Of a DNA stretch of 64,000 nucleotides, positions 42,969 to 52,676 are shown piece by piece; the stretch's first letter is position 1, and the number at the start of each line of letters is the position of its first letter. Where the stretch lies: assembly GCF_025061645.1 (NCBI RefSeq), contig NZ_JANYMP010000028.1, forward strand, positions 60,979 through 124,978. Direction: 5' to 3'. Origin of the DNA: Umezawaea endophytica. GTDB lineage: Bacteria > Actinomycetota > Actinomycetes > Mycobacteriales > Pseudonocardiaceae. A model generated the notes under the pieces. That model searched no databases, was not told the DNA's origin, and was given only the letters and a program-made list of their open reading frames with translations. The translations under genes and the position numbers were made by a program.

Positions 42969-45900
42969 TCAGGGCCCCGCCAACCGGTCGATCGCCGTAC
43001 CCACGCGGTCCGCGAGCAAACCCACCGCCCCGACCGCGCGACTCATCGGGTCGTCCGTCGAGCCACCCAGCGCCTGCGCCCGCCGGTAGGCCGCCTTCAC
43101 CTCGGCCCACCTCGCGGCCTGCTCGGCGGTCAGGGTGCCGCGCAGCTCGCCCAGCTTCAGCAGGTTCGCCTCCGCGCCGGAGGTGAGGGTCTGCGCCTCG
43201 CCGACGTAGTGGTCGTCGATGACGGCGGCCAACTCCTCGTCGTTCATCACCGGCACGATGCGCTCGGCCAGCTTGTTCATGTTCCGGTACGACCCCTGGA
43301 GCTGGAACGGCGGCTCGGTGCGCGACGCGTCGGACTGCGCGGCGGACGCGATGTAGGCCTGGTTGTTGGCGAGCACGACCTCCTGCGCGCGGATCAGCTT
43401 GCGCAGCACCGAGAGCACCTGTTCCAGCTCGACCGACGAGTACGGGTGCGCGAGTTGGTCCGGGCGGACGCCGTCGTCGCCGCGAGCCAGGCGCACCAGC
43501 AGTTCGACGTCCTTGCGGTCCCTCGTGGACAGTTGGGCCAGCACGGGGTTCGAGGTGAGCGAGTTCTCGACGTAGCTCAGCGCGAACAGGTCCTCGCGGC
43601 CGGACAGCACGTCGCCGAGGTTCCACACGTCGGCGCGGTTGGCCAGCATGTCCGGGATGCGGAAGCGCTTGCCGGACTCGGTGTACGGGTTGCCCGCCAT
43701 GCAGACCGCGAACCGCTTGCCGCGCAGGTCGTACGTGCGCGTCCCGCCGTCCCACACGCCCTCCATCCGCCGCTGCGCGTCGCACAGGGAGATGAACTTC
43801 TGCAACAGCTCGGGCGAGGTGTGCTGGATGTCGTCCAGGTACAGCAGGACGTTGTTGCCCATCTCCAGCGCGAACGAGACCTTCTCGATCTCCTGCCGGG
43901 CGGTCGCGTTCGGCGCCTCGGCCGGGTCGACGGACGTGACGTCGTGGCCGAGCGACGGGCCGTTGACCTTGACGAAGATGAGCCCGAGCCGGTTCGCGAC
44001 GTACTCCATGAGCGTCGTCTTGCCGTAGCCGGGCGGGGAGATGAGCAGCAGCAGGCCCATCTGGTCGGTGCGCTTGGCGTCACCGGCCGCGCCGAGCTGC
44101 TTGGCCAGGTTGTCGCCGATCAGCGGCAGGTACACCTCGTCCAGCAGGCGGTTGCGGACGAACGCGCTCATCACCTTCGGCTGGAACTCCTCAAGGCGCA
44201 GCTCCTTCTTCCGGCGCGCCACCAGGTCGTTGCGGTGCCTCAGGAACGACCGGAACGCCGGGATCCGCTCGGTGCGGAACGCGCTGGTCCTGGCCAGCAG
44301 CTCGTCGACCCGGAACTCCAGCTTCCGGTCCACGATCCGCTGGTGGCTGCCGAGCAGGCCGTCGACGACGCCGGTCAGCTCGGCCGACGACTCGTGCCGG
44401 GGCAGGTCACGGCACAGCTCCAGCGCGACCGCTTCCGGCAGGTCGGGCGAGGTCTCGCCGACGCTGGCCAGGAACGACCCCAGCCACGCCTCGACGAGCT
44501 GGCGGCGTTCGGGCAGGTCGACGGACCGCAGGTCCTCGTCGAACTCCTGGCGGGTGCCGAGCGCGCGGTGGAACCGCTCCAGCAGCGCCCGCGCGGCGGC
44601 GCTGGTCGCGAAGCCGAGCGGTGCGCTGGACAGCTCCTCGAACAGGTAGTCGCCCGCGAACGGGTCCCCGACGGCGGTCGACATCTCCTGCGCCAGCGCC
44701 TCGATCGCCGGTGAGCGGCCGAACACCGAGCGGGCGCGGGCGAGCGACGTCGACCGGCGGGTCCAGCTCGCCTTCAGCTCGTCGTCGGCCTCGAACGCCC
44801 AGAAGAGCTGCGCGGCGGCACGGGCCGCCGGTGGGAAGCGGAGCACGCCCGCGCCCGCGTGCAGGCGCAGCAGCACCTCCAGGATCCGGGCGGCGTCGTG
44901 GTCGTGCACGCCGCGCTCGTACCCCTCGTCGTAGCGGGATTCCGCGGTGCGCCGGACGACGTCGAGCAGGTCGACCTCGTGCAGCGCCTCGAGGTTCTCC
45001 GTCTCGGCGAGGATCGACGCGGCCAGGTGCTCGGCGCGGTAGACGTCGGCCGACTCGGACACCAGGAGCTGGTCCCAGAACGGTTTGGTGGCGGCGAAAG
45101 CCGGGTCCGTGACGGGTTCGCGGAAGTCCGTGCCGGTGATGGCGAACGACATCCGGCCGTCCTGCGGCACCAGCGTGAGGTCCATCGCCTGGGTGTTCAC
45201 CGCGAACCGGTGCTTGCCCAGCCTGATGGTCTCGCCGCCGTCGGTGAACAGGTCGAGCCGGTCGCGCAGCGAGCGCCCGGCTTCCTGCCGGGCGGCGAGC
45301 AGCCTGCCCTCCAGCTCCTCCGCGCGCACCTGGTCGCCGAGGTCCCGCAGGTCCGACACGACGCTGCGGAGCTTCGCGACCATCGGGTCGGACACGAAGT
45401 AGGTGTTGACGTCGTCGAGCGACGCGAGCGTCCCGACCCGGCGGGTGACGCTGGCCAGGATGCGGTCGGCCGAGTCGACCAGCCGGTCCGACCGGCGGGC
45501 CCGCTCGTCCAGCAGGGCCTGCTTGCGCGAGGAGAACGCCTCGTAGACGTCGGTCCGCTTCGCGCCAAGCTCCGCCAGGAAGTCGTCGAAGTCGCTGAAC
45601 CGCGACTCCAGGTTCTCCAGTTGCAGCAGCAGCCTGCCGAGCTGCTCGTCGCAGCGCTGCGGGGAGTCCGCGACGGCGAGCGCGCCGGTGATCGCCTGCC
45701 CCAGCAGCGCGAACTCGGCGGCGAACTCCGCCCGGCCCTCGGTGTCCAGCAGCCGTTTGCGGCGACCGTCCACAGTGGCCCGTGCGCGGTTGATCCCGCC
45801 GAGCACCTCGCCGATGCGCTCCAGGATGCCGGTCCGCACGGTGGCGTCGGCGATGTCCAGCGTGCCGACGACCTCGGTGAGGATCTCCAGGCCCTGCGAC

Positions 45901-47798
45901 TGCTCGACCAGCCGTTCGGTCACGGGCTTGGCCTCGGCGACGGTCGTGATGGCGTCGGCCTTGGCGATCAGCTCGTCGATCTCGTTGTGGTAGCCGGTGA
46001 ACGCGTCCGCGCGCTGGAGGTGCGCGACCGCCCGTTGTGCGGACGTGCCCAGTTCCTCGGCGAGGTCCGCGACCAGCACGTCGATCCGCGCGAGGTCGAC
46101 GTACCGCAGCTCCCGCAGCGTGACGAGCCTGCCCTGCGCCTTGCGCAGGTCCGCGAGCCTGCGCACCCACGCGTCGGCCGACGTCGGCGTCTCGCCGCGC
46201 TGCTGCCGCACCAGCGACGCGACCTGCGTGCTCGCCTCCTCCAGCGCGGCGGCGGCCTGGTCGGTGAGCGCCTGCACGGTCTCGAACTCGTCCAGCACCT
46301 GCTCGGCCGTGGCCCGCACCTGCGACAGCGGTGTGCGCAGGTCGTGCAGCTCGGTCTCGCCGAGCCAGTGGTAGTGGTCGAACGCGCGCACGCACGCGGC
46401 GATCAGGCCCTCGAACACCGGCACCGACGGCGCCATCTCGCCGACCATCCGGGAGATGGACAGGCAGTCGGAGATGCCGCGCACCAGGTCCGCGTTGCCG
46501 ACCCGGTCCAGCGGGCCGGTGCCGATGGGCTGCGCGGCGGCGTAGGTGTCCGACAGGTACGGCGTCTGCCACACCTGCATCGGGTGCACCCTGGTCGGTT
46601 CCTCGGACGCGGCGCGGAACACGACGAGCGTGCCGTCGTCGAACAGCGAGTAGCCGTGGCACGGGATGGGCGTCGCGACTTCCTTGCGGATCACGTTGTA
46701 CGGCAGCAGGAGCGACCGGCCCTCGCTGCGCGCGTGGAAGACGTAGAGCACGTCCTCGCCGTTGGTGGAGCGGATGACGCGCTCGAACTCCAGGCTCTCC
46801 ACGTCGGTGTCGAAGGTCTTGTTGACCCCCGTCTCCAGGTAGTAGCCGCCGGGGAAGATCAGCCCCTGGTCCTCGGGCAGCCGCTGGCACGCCTGGCCGA
46901 TGCCGTCGAGCCGGACGACGCCCTTGGTGCGGGTGTTGAAGACCAGGTGCCGCCACGTCTTCTCGTTGTACGGCAAGATCCTCAGCAGGATCAGCGACCC
47001 GACCCGCGCGTACACGACGTCCGCGTCGGCCAGGCTCTGGAGCGGTTCGTCCACCGGCTCGTGGTAGACGCCCTCGCCGCTCTCGGTGTTGTTCTCCACC
47101 TTGACGGTGAGGTCGCCGCCGACGGCCTCGACGAACACCTCGTCCTCGATCGAGATGTGCGGGTGCCGTCCGAGCACGTGGTTCTCGCGGACCGTCGTGG
47201 TCCACTCGAAGTCGTGCGACGGCGGGAACACGTGGTCGCGTTCGCCCCGGTTGTCCACGTAGGACACCGAGCCGTCGGGCGCGACCTGCCAGCGCAGCAC
47301 CCGGATGTCCTCGGTGCGCGCGCCGGTCTGGAAGATCGCCAGCACCTTGCTCTCCACCCGGCGGAGCTGGAGCAGCCGGGTGTCGCGGTAGTACCGGTAC
47401 AGCTCGGCGAAGTCGCGCAGGAACTGGGGGTCGCGCAGCAGGCCGGGCAGGGCGTCGGGGCCCGCGTCCTCGAACCGGAACGCGTCGCCGTCACGGGTGA
47501 AGCGGTGCAGCGAGAACACGTCGTCCACGGTCGTCTCGGGCTTGAGCCCGATGAACACGTTGTAGCCGAACAGCATCAGGCCACCGACCTGGATGCAATC
47601 CCTGGGAACGCAGTTGTTGGCCGTGCGGACGCGTTCGGTGCCGATGAGCGCCAGCTCGGCGCTGCCGAACACCCGGAGGCGTTCGGCGTTCAGCTCCTCG
47701 GCCCGGCTCGCGAGCGCGGCGGCCTGGTCGGCCAGCCGCGCCCGCAGCACCTCGTACGTGCCCGCGTCCAGCCGCGTGGACTCCTGGGTCGCCGTCAC
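42969..47798 (-). CDS. Giant AAA ATPase of the flotillin-associated 'DNA repair ATPase' family
   Basis: A 1609-aa protein. The N-terminal half (to about residue 500) is beta-rich and resembles the DUF3686 domain of this family. The middle is coiled coil and helical (ADLAEELGTSAQRAVAHLQR). The AAA module starts near residue 1250, with Walker A ISPPGYGKTTLMEY and Walker B NVLLYLDDI (about 1310-1318), the sensor region VCMAGNPYTESG and an Arg-rich end. Despite the family name, DNA repair has not been shown. The gene is 7 nt from the flotillin gene, and a YqiJ-like membrane protein precedes both. Confidence 0.82.
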   Translation of the reverse strand: MTATQESTRLDAGTYEVLRARLADQAAALASRAEELNAERLRVFGSAELALIGTERVRTANNCVPRDCIQVGGLMLFGYNVFIGLKPETTVDDVFSLHRFTRDGDAFRFEDAGPDALPGLLRDPQFLRDFAELYRYYRDTRLLQLRRVESKVLAIFQTGARTEDIRVLRWQVAPDGSVSYVDNRGERDHVFPPSHDFEWTTTVRENHVLGRHPHISIEDEVFVEAVGGDLTVKVENNTESGEGVYHEPVDEPLQSLADADVVYARVGSLILLRILPYNEKTWRHLVFNTRTKGVVRLDGIGQACQRLPEDQGLIFPGGYYLETGVNKTFDTDVESLEFERVIRSTNGEDVLYVFHARSEGRSLLLPYNVIRKEVATPIPCHGYSLFDDGTLVVFRAASEEPTRVHPMQVWQTPYLSDTYAAAQPIGTGPLDRVGNADLVRGISDCLSISRMVGEMAPSVPVFEGLIAACVRAFDHYHWLGETELHDLRTPLSQVRATAEQVLDEFETVQALTDQAAAALEEASTQVASLVRQQRGETPTSADAWVRRLADLRKAQGRLVTLRELRYVDLARIDVLVADLAEELGTSAQRAVAHLQRADAFTGYHNEIDELIAKADAITTVAEAKPVTERLVEQSQGLEILTEVVGTLDIADATVRTGILERIGEVLGGINRARATVDGRRKRLLDTEGRAEFAAEFALLGQAITGALAVADSPQRCDEQLGRLLLQLENLESRFSDFDDFLAELGAKRTDVYEAFSSRKQALLDERARRSDRLVDSADRILASVTRRVGTLASLDDVNTYFVSDPMVAKLRSVVSDLRDLGDQVRAEELEGRLLAARQEAGRSLRDRLDLFTDGGETIRLGKHRFAVNTQAMDLTLVPQDGRMSFAITGTDFREPVTDPAFAATKPFWDQLLVSESADVYRAEHLAASILAETENLEALHEVDLLDVVRRTAESRYDEGYERGVHDHDAARILEVLLRLHAGAGVLRFPPAARAAAQLFWAFEADDELKASWTRRSTSLARARSVFGRSPAIEALAQEMSTAVGDPFAGDYLFEELSSAPLGFATSAAARALLERFHRALGTRQEFDEDLRSVDLPERRQLVEAWLGSFLASVGETSPDLPEAVALELCRDLPRHESSAELTGVVDGLLGSHQRIVDRKLEFRVDELLARTSAFRTERIPAFRSFLRHRNDLVARRKKELRLEEFQPKVMSAFVRNRLLDEVYLPLIGDNLAKQLGAAGDAKRTDQMGLLLLISPPGYGKTTLMEYVANRLGLIFVKVNGPSLGHDVTSVDPAEAPNATARQEIEKVSFALEMGNNVLLYLDDIQHTSPELLQKFISLCDAQRRMEGVWDGGTRTYDLRGKRFAVCMAGNPYTESGKRFRIPDMLANRADVWNLGDVLSGREDLFALSYVENSLTSNPVLAQLSTRDRKDVELLVRLARGDDGVRPDQLAHPYSSVELEQVLSVLRKLIRAQEVVLANNQAYIASAAQSDASRTEPPFQLQGSYRNMNKLAERIVPVMNDEELAAVIDDHYVGEAQTLTSGAEANLLKLGELRGTLTAEQAARWAEVKAAYRRAQALGGSTDDPMSRAVGAVGLLADRVGTAIDRLAGP

Positions 47799-47805
47799 CG
47801 CCGCG

Positions 47806-49941
47806 TCACTTCGCCGCGAGGGCGGCGACCGGTCGCTCGGCCAGCCCGAGCCGCTTCGCGGTGTCCAGCAGCTCCGTCAGCTTGCCGGAATCCGGGCCAC
47901 CGCTGGAGATGAGCCGCATCAGCAGCGCGGAGACGGTGAGGTTCTGCACGTCGTTCGTGCCGAACGAGCCCAGCACCTTGGTGATGTCCTGGGTGAAGTC
48001 CGCCGACCCGTTGAGCCACGAACCGGCGAGGTTCTGCGCGACGTCCGAGTGCTCGACGAAGCCGTCGACGCTCTTGCCCATCGTGATCGCCCCGACCACC
48101 CGGTCGAAGAACATGCTCTCGCCGCCGACGATGTCGATGTCGGCCTTCTCCAGGCCCGCGGCCAGCACGAAGGCCTGCGACTCCGCGACCTTGCGCTGGA
48201 CTTCGAGGCCGGAGAGGCGGATCTCCTTCTCGGCCTCCAGGCGCAGCCGGTACTCCTCGTGGCCGCGCGTCGCGTCGTCCAGCGCGTTCATCGCGGAAGC
48301 CTTGTCGGACAGGCCCTCCGCCTCGCCCTTGAGCTTCTCGCGGATCGCGGCGGCGATGACCATCGCCTTCTCCCGCTCGACCACGGCCTCCGCCATGCCC
48401 ACCTTCTCGGCGCCCTCGGCCTCGGCGAGCTGCTTCTCCCGCGCCACGACCGCCTCGGCCAGACCGACCTTCTCGGTGCCCTCGGCGTGCGCGAGCTGCT
48501 TCTCCCGCGCCACGGCGGCTTCCGCGCGGCCGACCTTCTCGATCGCCTCGGCGTCCCGCTCGCGGACCTGCACCTGGGCCAGGCCCTCGGCCGCGGCGGC
48601 GGCCTGCGTACCCTCGGCGAGGCGGATCTTCGCGCGGGTGTCCAGCTCGGCCGTCTGCTGCCGCGCCTCGGCGAGCGTCAGCTCCTCGCGCGCCTTGTGC
48701 TTCGCGGTCTGCTCGGCGGCCTCGGCGGCCTTGATGTCCTTGACCAGGCCCTCCTGGGCCTCGGCCTCGGCGTGGATCACCGTGGTCTGGCGGAAGCGCT
48801 CGGCCTCCTCGACCGACCGGAGGCGCTTGATGCTCTCCTCCTGCTCGGCCACGGTCTTCTCGACCGCGATCCGCTCCCGGATCACCTCGGCGATGGTGCG
48901 CTTCTCGCCCTCCAGCTCCTTGTCCTTGGAGATGCTGGCCAGCGCGGTCTCCCGTTCGCGGCCGATCACCTCGAGCTGGCGGTCCTTCTCGATCCGCTCG
49001 GTCTCGATCGCGATGACGCGTTCGCGGTTCTTCTCCGCCACGGCGATCTCACGGGCCCGGTTCTGGTCCTGGATGCCGAGCTGCTCCTCGGTGCGGATGT
49101 GGGCGGTGCTGGCCTTGAGCCGCTCCTCCGACTGCACCTTCGCGGTCTCGGCCTCCTCGCGGGCGCACATCGTCTCGATCTCGCGCTTCTGCTTGGTCTC
49201 CGCGTCCGCCTGCCTGCGCTCCAGCTCGAGGATGGCCTCCCGCGCGTCGACGTTCTGGCGGGTGATCTCCTTCTCCTCGCTGCGCTGGAACTCGTTCGTC
49301 CGCACGTGCTCGATCGCCGTCAGCTCGGTGATCTTGCGGATGCCCTGCGCGTCCAGGATGTTCGCCGGGTCCAACTGGGACATCGGCGTCTGCTCGAGGA
49401 AGTCGATCGCCGCGTCCTCCAGGCTGTACCCGTTGAGGTCGGTGCCGATGACGCGGATGATCTGGTCGCGGAACTCGTCGCGCTTGGTGTAGAGGTCGAC
49501 GAAGTCGAGCTGCTTGCCGACGGTCTTGAGCGCCTCGGAGAACTTTGCGTTGAACAGTTCCTGGAGCGTGTGCTCGTCGCTCGCGCGGGCGGTGCCGATG
49601 GCCTGGGCGACCTTGATGACGTCCTCGACGGTCTTGTTGACCCGCACGAAGAACGTGATGCGGATGTCCGCGCGGATGTTGTCCTGGCAGATCAGGCCCT
49701 CGTTGCCCGCGCGCTTGATCTCGATGGTCTTCACCGAGATGTCCATGATCTCGGCGCGGTGCAGCACCGGCAGCACGACGGCGCCGGTGAACGTCACGTC
49801 CACCTTGCGCACCTTCGAGACGATCAGCGCCTTGCCCTGCTCGATCTTGCGGAACAGGCGGCTGACCATGAACAGGAACACCAGCACGACCAGCACGACG
49901 ACGGCGATGAGGATGCCGAATCCCGTGGTGATGACTTCCAT
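47806..49941 (-). CDS. Flotillin family protein (YqiK-like)
   Basis: A 711-aa membrane-raft scaffold. N-terminal TM helix (GFGILIAVVVLVVLVFLFMV), SPFH/Band-7 domain about residues 30-200 (ALIVSKVRKVDVTFTGAVVL, DNIRADIRITFFVRVNK), then very long coiled coil (about 215-590) with EA-rich repeats, and a C-terminal oligomerisation end (DSGKLTELLDTAKRLGLAE). Three near-perfect 19-22-residue repeats (EKVGxAEAxVAREKQLAxAEG) lie around residues 470-530. Second gene of the YqiJ-flotillin-ATPase operon. Confidence 0.93.
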   Translation of the reverse strand: MEVITTGFGILIAVVVLVVLVFLFMVSRLFRKIEQGKALIVSKVRKVDVTFTGAVVLPVLHRAEIMDISVKTIEIKRAGNEGLICQDNIRADIRITFFVRVNKTVEDVIKVAQAIGTARASDEHTLQELFNAKFSEALKTVGKQLDFVDLYTKRDEFRDQIIRVIGTDLNGYSLEDAAIDFLEQTPMSQLDPANILDAQGIRKITELTAIEHVRTNEFQRSEEKEITRQNVDAREAILELERRQADAETKQKREIETMCAREEAETAKVQSEERLKASTAHIRTEEQLGIQDQNRAREIAVAEKNRERVIAIETERIEKDRQLEVIGRERETALASISKDKELEGEKRTIAEVIRERIAVEKTVAEQEESIKRLRSVEEAERFRQTTVIHAEAEAQEGLVKDIKAAEAAEQTAKHKAREELTLAEARQQTAELDTRAKIRLAEGTQAAAAAEGLAQVQVRERDAEAIEKVGRAEAAVAREKQLAHAEGTEKVGLAEAVVAREKQLAEAEGAEKVGMAEAVVEREKAMVIAAAIREKLKGEAEGLSDKASAMNALDDATRGHEEYRLRLEAEKEIRLSGLEVQRKVAESQAFVLAAGLEKADIDIVGGESMFFDRVVGAITMGKSVDGFVEHSDVAQNLAGSWLNGSADFTQDITKVLGSFGTNDVQNLTVSALLMRLISSGGPDSGKLTELLDTAKRLGLAERPVAALAAK

Positions 49942-49953
49942 TGCAGAGGCCCC

Positions 49954-50553
49954 CTAGAGGTTCGGGTCGAGCGGCGCGACCCAGAAGAACTCGCCGTCGC
50001 CGTCGTAGTCGAAGATCAGTGCGGTGCTGCCCGCGACCAGGAGGTCCTGGCCTGCTTGGCGCACCTGGACGACGGCGGACGAGCCGTCGGACGCCGTCAC
50101 CTCGGCCTGGCCGAAGGTCTGCGTCACGGTGCCGGTGCGGATGACGCACGGCCTGCCGACGAAGTCGTTGCGGGAGGCCTGCCGCGGGTTCGGGAACAGC
50201 TTCCTCAACGGCCACGCCACCAGCCGCGTGAGCAGCACGCCGACGACCAGCGCGACCAGCAGCACGGCGATGCCGAGCGCGATCACGACCGGGGACGACA
50301 GGTCGAAACCGTTGAGCAGCACGGAGCCCCCGAGGCAGGCGAACCAGGAGAAAGCGGTCAACAGGGACAGCACGACGGTCACCGGCACGCCGTCGAGGCC
50401 GAGCCCGGCGAGCACGCCGTCGAAGCCGAAGACCCCGTCGTCGCCGTCGAGCACGCCGACGGCGGCCAGGAGCCAGTACAGGACGACCACTGCGAGGAGC
50501 ACGCTGAGGAACGCCGTCGGGTAGCCGAACGCCGTGCCGATGAACTCCCCCAT
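49954..50553 (-). CDS. YqiJ-like OB-fold membrane protein
   Basis: A 199-aa protein. Four hydrophobic helices (AFLSVLLAVVVLYWLLAAVG; VVLSLLTAFSWFACLGGSVL; VVIALGIAVLLVALVVGVLL) are followed by a C-terminal NfeD-like OB barrel (about 135-190: DFVGRPCVIRTGTVTQTFGQ). NfeD/YqiJ proteins pair with flotillin or stomatin proteins. First gene of this operon, 12 nt before the flotillin gene. ATG at 50553. Confidence 0.85.
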   Translation of the reverse strand: MGEFIGTAFGYPTAFLSVLLAVVVLYWLLAAVGVLDGDDGVFGFDGVLAGLGLDGVPVTVVLSLLTAFSWFACLGGSVLLNGFDLSSPVVIALGIAVLLVALVVGVLLTRLVAWPLRKLFPNPRQASRNDFVGRPCVIRTGTVTQTFGQAEVTASDGSSAVVQVRQAGQDLLVAGSTALIFDYDGDGEFFWVAPLDPNL

Positions 50554-50676
50554 GCGCCTCCGTCGTCCGCGTCTCTTGGCCGGACTCTAACCGGCTGACC
50601 TCGGGGTTCGCAGGGTTTTCGGCAAACGTGCGGACTGCGACCAGTCGGTCACCCACCGCCGATCTAGCATGACGGG

Positions 50677-51657
50677 GTGGCCAAGCAGCAGATCCCGGTG
50701 ATCGTCGTCGCGGGCTTCCTCGGCTCCGGGAAGACCACGCTGCTCAACCACCTGCTCGCCACGGCGGGCGGAACGAGGATCGGTGTCCTCGTCAACGACT
50801 TCGGCAGCATCAACGTCGACGCGATGACCGTCGCGAGCCAGGTCGACTCCACCATCTCGCTGAGCAACGGCTGCCTGTGCTGCGCGGTCGATCCGTCCGA
50901 CATGGACGACATGCTGACCCGATTGGCCAAGCCCTCCGCGAACATCGACGTCATCGTGATCGAGGCCAGCGGCCTGGCCGAACCGCGGAGCATGGTCAAG
51001 CTCGTGGTCGCCAGCACGCAGCCGCGCATCGCCTACGGCGGTCTCGTGCTGGTCGTGGACGCCGCGGAGTTCACCGCCACCAGCGCCCGGCACCCCGAGA
51101 TCGCCAAGCACCTGCGCCTGGCGGACCTGGTGGTGCTGAACAAGACCGACCGCGCCACCGACCTGCCCGCGGTGCGCGCCGCCATCACCCCCGGCACGCC
51201 CGTCGTGGAGACCACGCTCGGCCGCGTCGACCCCGCCCTGCTCTTCGACCCCCGGCCCCGCACGCCGACGATCGGCCAACTGTCCTTCGAGGACCTCGTG
51301 GAGGACCACGGCGACCACGTGCACGCGCTCTACGACAGCGTCGAGTTCACCTCGACCACCCCGCTGCACCCGCGCGAATTCCTGCGCTTCCTGTCCGCCC
51401 GCCCGGCGGGCCTGTACCGCGTGAAGGGCTTCGTCGACTTCGGCACGGACGACCGCTACGCCCTGCACACCGTCGGCGACCACCTGTCGCTGGACCGGAC
51501 CCCGTGGCCACGCGGCGTCCCACGGGCGACCCGACTCGTGCTGATCGGCACCGGTCTGTCCGAGCCCGCGCTCACGACGGGCCTGTCCGCCTGCGCCACC
51601 ACCGAACCGCCCGATCCGCGGGCCCTGCTCGACGTGACCCGCTACCTGCGTCCCTAG
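50677..51657 (+). CDS. CobW/COG0523-family GTP-binding metallochaperone
   Basis: A 326-aa G3E GTPase. Walker A VAGFLGSGKTTLLNHL, the metal-binding CxCC motif in LSNGCLCCAVDP (about residues 66-69), Walker B IEASGLAEP and NKTD specificity loop are intact. The C-terminal CobW_C domain follows from about residue 215. Family members insert zinc or other metals into client enzymes; the client here is unknown. No Zur box was recognised upstream. The 3' end overlaps the convergent DUF4232 gene by 4 nt. Confidence 0.9.
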   Translation: MAKQQIPVIVVAGFLGSGKTTLLNHLLATAGGTRIGVLVNDFGSINVDAMTVASQVDSTISLSNGCLCCAVDPSDMDDMLTRLAKPSANIDVIVIEASGLAEPRSMVKLVVASTQPRIAYGGLVLVVDAAEFTATSARHPEIAKHLRLADLVVLNKTDRATDLPAVRAAITPGTPVVETTLGRVDPALLFDPRPRTPTIGQLSFEDLVEDHGDHVHALYDSVEFTSTTPLHPREFLRFLSARPAGLYRVKGFVDFGTDDRYALHTVGDHLSLDRTPWPRGVPRATRLVLIGTGLSEPALTTGLSACATTEPPDPRALLDVTRYLRP

Positions 51658-52253
51658 GCCCCGCCGGAATCCCACGTGCCGACGGGACCGATGTACGTGC
51701 CGGGGTGCGTGGAGGCGTCCTGCCTCAGCACCGACCCGCCGGGCCACTTGAACGTCTGCGAGTCGTCCGTGTTCGGCGGCGTCACCACGAGAGTGACGAC
51801 ATCCCACCGGTTGTCGCCCTTCTCCGGCAGGTAGGTCAGGTATGCGGTCGTCGTCCCGTCGGGTTCGAGGGGCACGTCCTTCACGTCCTTCACCTCGTCA
51901 CCGGCCCGCACGAGGTCCCACGCCTGGCTGTCCTGCCCCTGGAGCCGCGCTCCGGGGTACCCGCGCAGCAGGCAGGCCTCGCGGCTGCTGTTCGTCATCG
52001 TCAAGGGCAACTTCATCCGATCCCCGTCGCCCTCGGCGCGCTTCGGCTCCCCGAGCGCCACCTTCACCTTCGCGCACTTCGCCATGGCCCCCGCGACGTT
52101 GCTGGTGAACGTGTCCGGGGTCTTCACCTGCCCCCCGTTCCCATCACCCTTCGTCGGCGCACCATCCGCCCCGCAGGCCGCCACCGCCCCCACCACGGCG
52201 ACAGCCGCGACCACGGCACCACCACGGCGAACCCAACCGGTGTTCCCACGCAT
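51654..52253 (-). CDS. DUF4232 lipoprotein
   Basis: A 199-aa exported lipoprotein. Signal peptide with lipobox AVAAC at about residue 27. The DUF4232 domain shows CAKVKVALGEPKRAEGDGDR followed by PLTMTNSSREACLLRGYPGA, with its paired Cys. These proteins are abundant in actinobacterial envelopes and have no known role. ATG at 52253; the frame upstream is not conserved. Confidence 0.87.
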   Translation of the reverse strand: MRGNTGWVRRGGAVVAAVAVVGAVAACGADGAPTKGDGNGGQVKTPDTFTSNVAGAMAKCAKVKVALGEPKRAEGDGDRMKLPLTMTNSSREACLLRGYPGARLQGQDSQAWDLVRAGDEVKDVKDVPLEPDGTTTAYLTYLPEKGDNRWDVVTLVVTPPNTDDSQTFKWPGGSVLRQDASTHPGTYIGPVGTWDSGGA

Positions 52254-52325
52254 GTCGAACTCCTTTCCAGCCACGCCCGACGAACGTAGAGGAGATGTGC
52301 GGATACACAATTCGGATGCTCACGT

Positions 52326-52339
52326 GTGATATGGATCAC
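52326..52339. promoter_or_regulatory. CRP/GlxR-type palindrome upstream of the DUF4232 gene and tRNA-Lys
   Basis: GTGATATGGATCAC fits GTGA-N6-TCAC. It is 73 bp upstream of the divergent DUF4232 lipoprotein. The 285-bp gap 52254-52538 holds no convincing gene. Confidence 0.55.
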
Positions 52340-52538
52340 CACGCCCAACCGGCGTTCCACCGCCTGTTCCACCAGGCCGCGATCCAACCGGCGACAACGA
52401 CCACGCGCAAGACCGAGCCCACGCGAAACCCCACCACCTGCACGGAAGCACGCCCCACCACCACCTCGGACAACACTCGCACGACGAAGTCGACCACCCT
52501 GCACCGCGGACCCGCTCCAGTCGGTACGCTGCACACGA

Positions 52539-52611
52539 GGGCTGCTAGCTCAATTGGCAGAGCAGGAGACTTTTAATCTCTTGGTTCAGGGTTCGAGTCC
52601 CTGGCGGCCCA
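52539..52611 (+). tRNA. tRNA-Lys (anticodon TTT), AICE insertion target
   Basis: A 73-nt cloverleaf. Acceptor GGGCTGC pairs with GCGGCCC (one U-G pair), discriminator A, followed by CC of CCA; anticodon loop CTTTTAA; T-arm AGGGTTCGAGTCCCT. The 3' part from 52573 is part of the 80-bp attL, so the element regenerated an intact tRNA on insertion. Confidence 0.97.
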
Positions 52612-52652
52612 CCGAAACCCCAGGTCATTGAGCTGGGGTTTTTTCGTTCCCT
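52573..52652. repeat. attL (80 bp)
   Basis: Identical over 80 bp to 63296-63375. It begins in the tRNA-Lys anticodon loop/stem (TTAATCTC), covers the T-arm and acceptor, and extends through the tRNA terminator to CGTTCCCT. Confidence 0.95.
52615..52644 (+). terminator. tRNA-Lys terminator inside the att site
   Basis: AAACCCCAG pairs with CTGGGGTTT across a 9-nt loop, followed by a T-run. The same hairpin is duplicated at attR (63338-63367), which keeps the terminator intact on both sides of the element. Confidence 0.9.
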
Positions 52653-52676
52653 GATCATCCCCACACTTTTCCCTCA

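Noticed and set aside
44859..47912. A 1017-codon + strand open frame opposite the AAA ATPase gene
   Set aside because: Antisense shadow with low-complexity composition; the minus-strand frame has clear AAA motifs.
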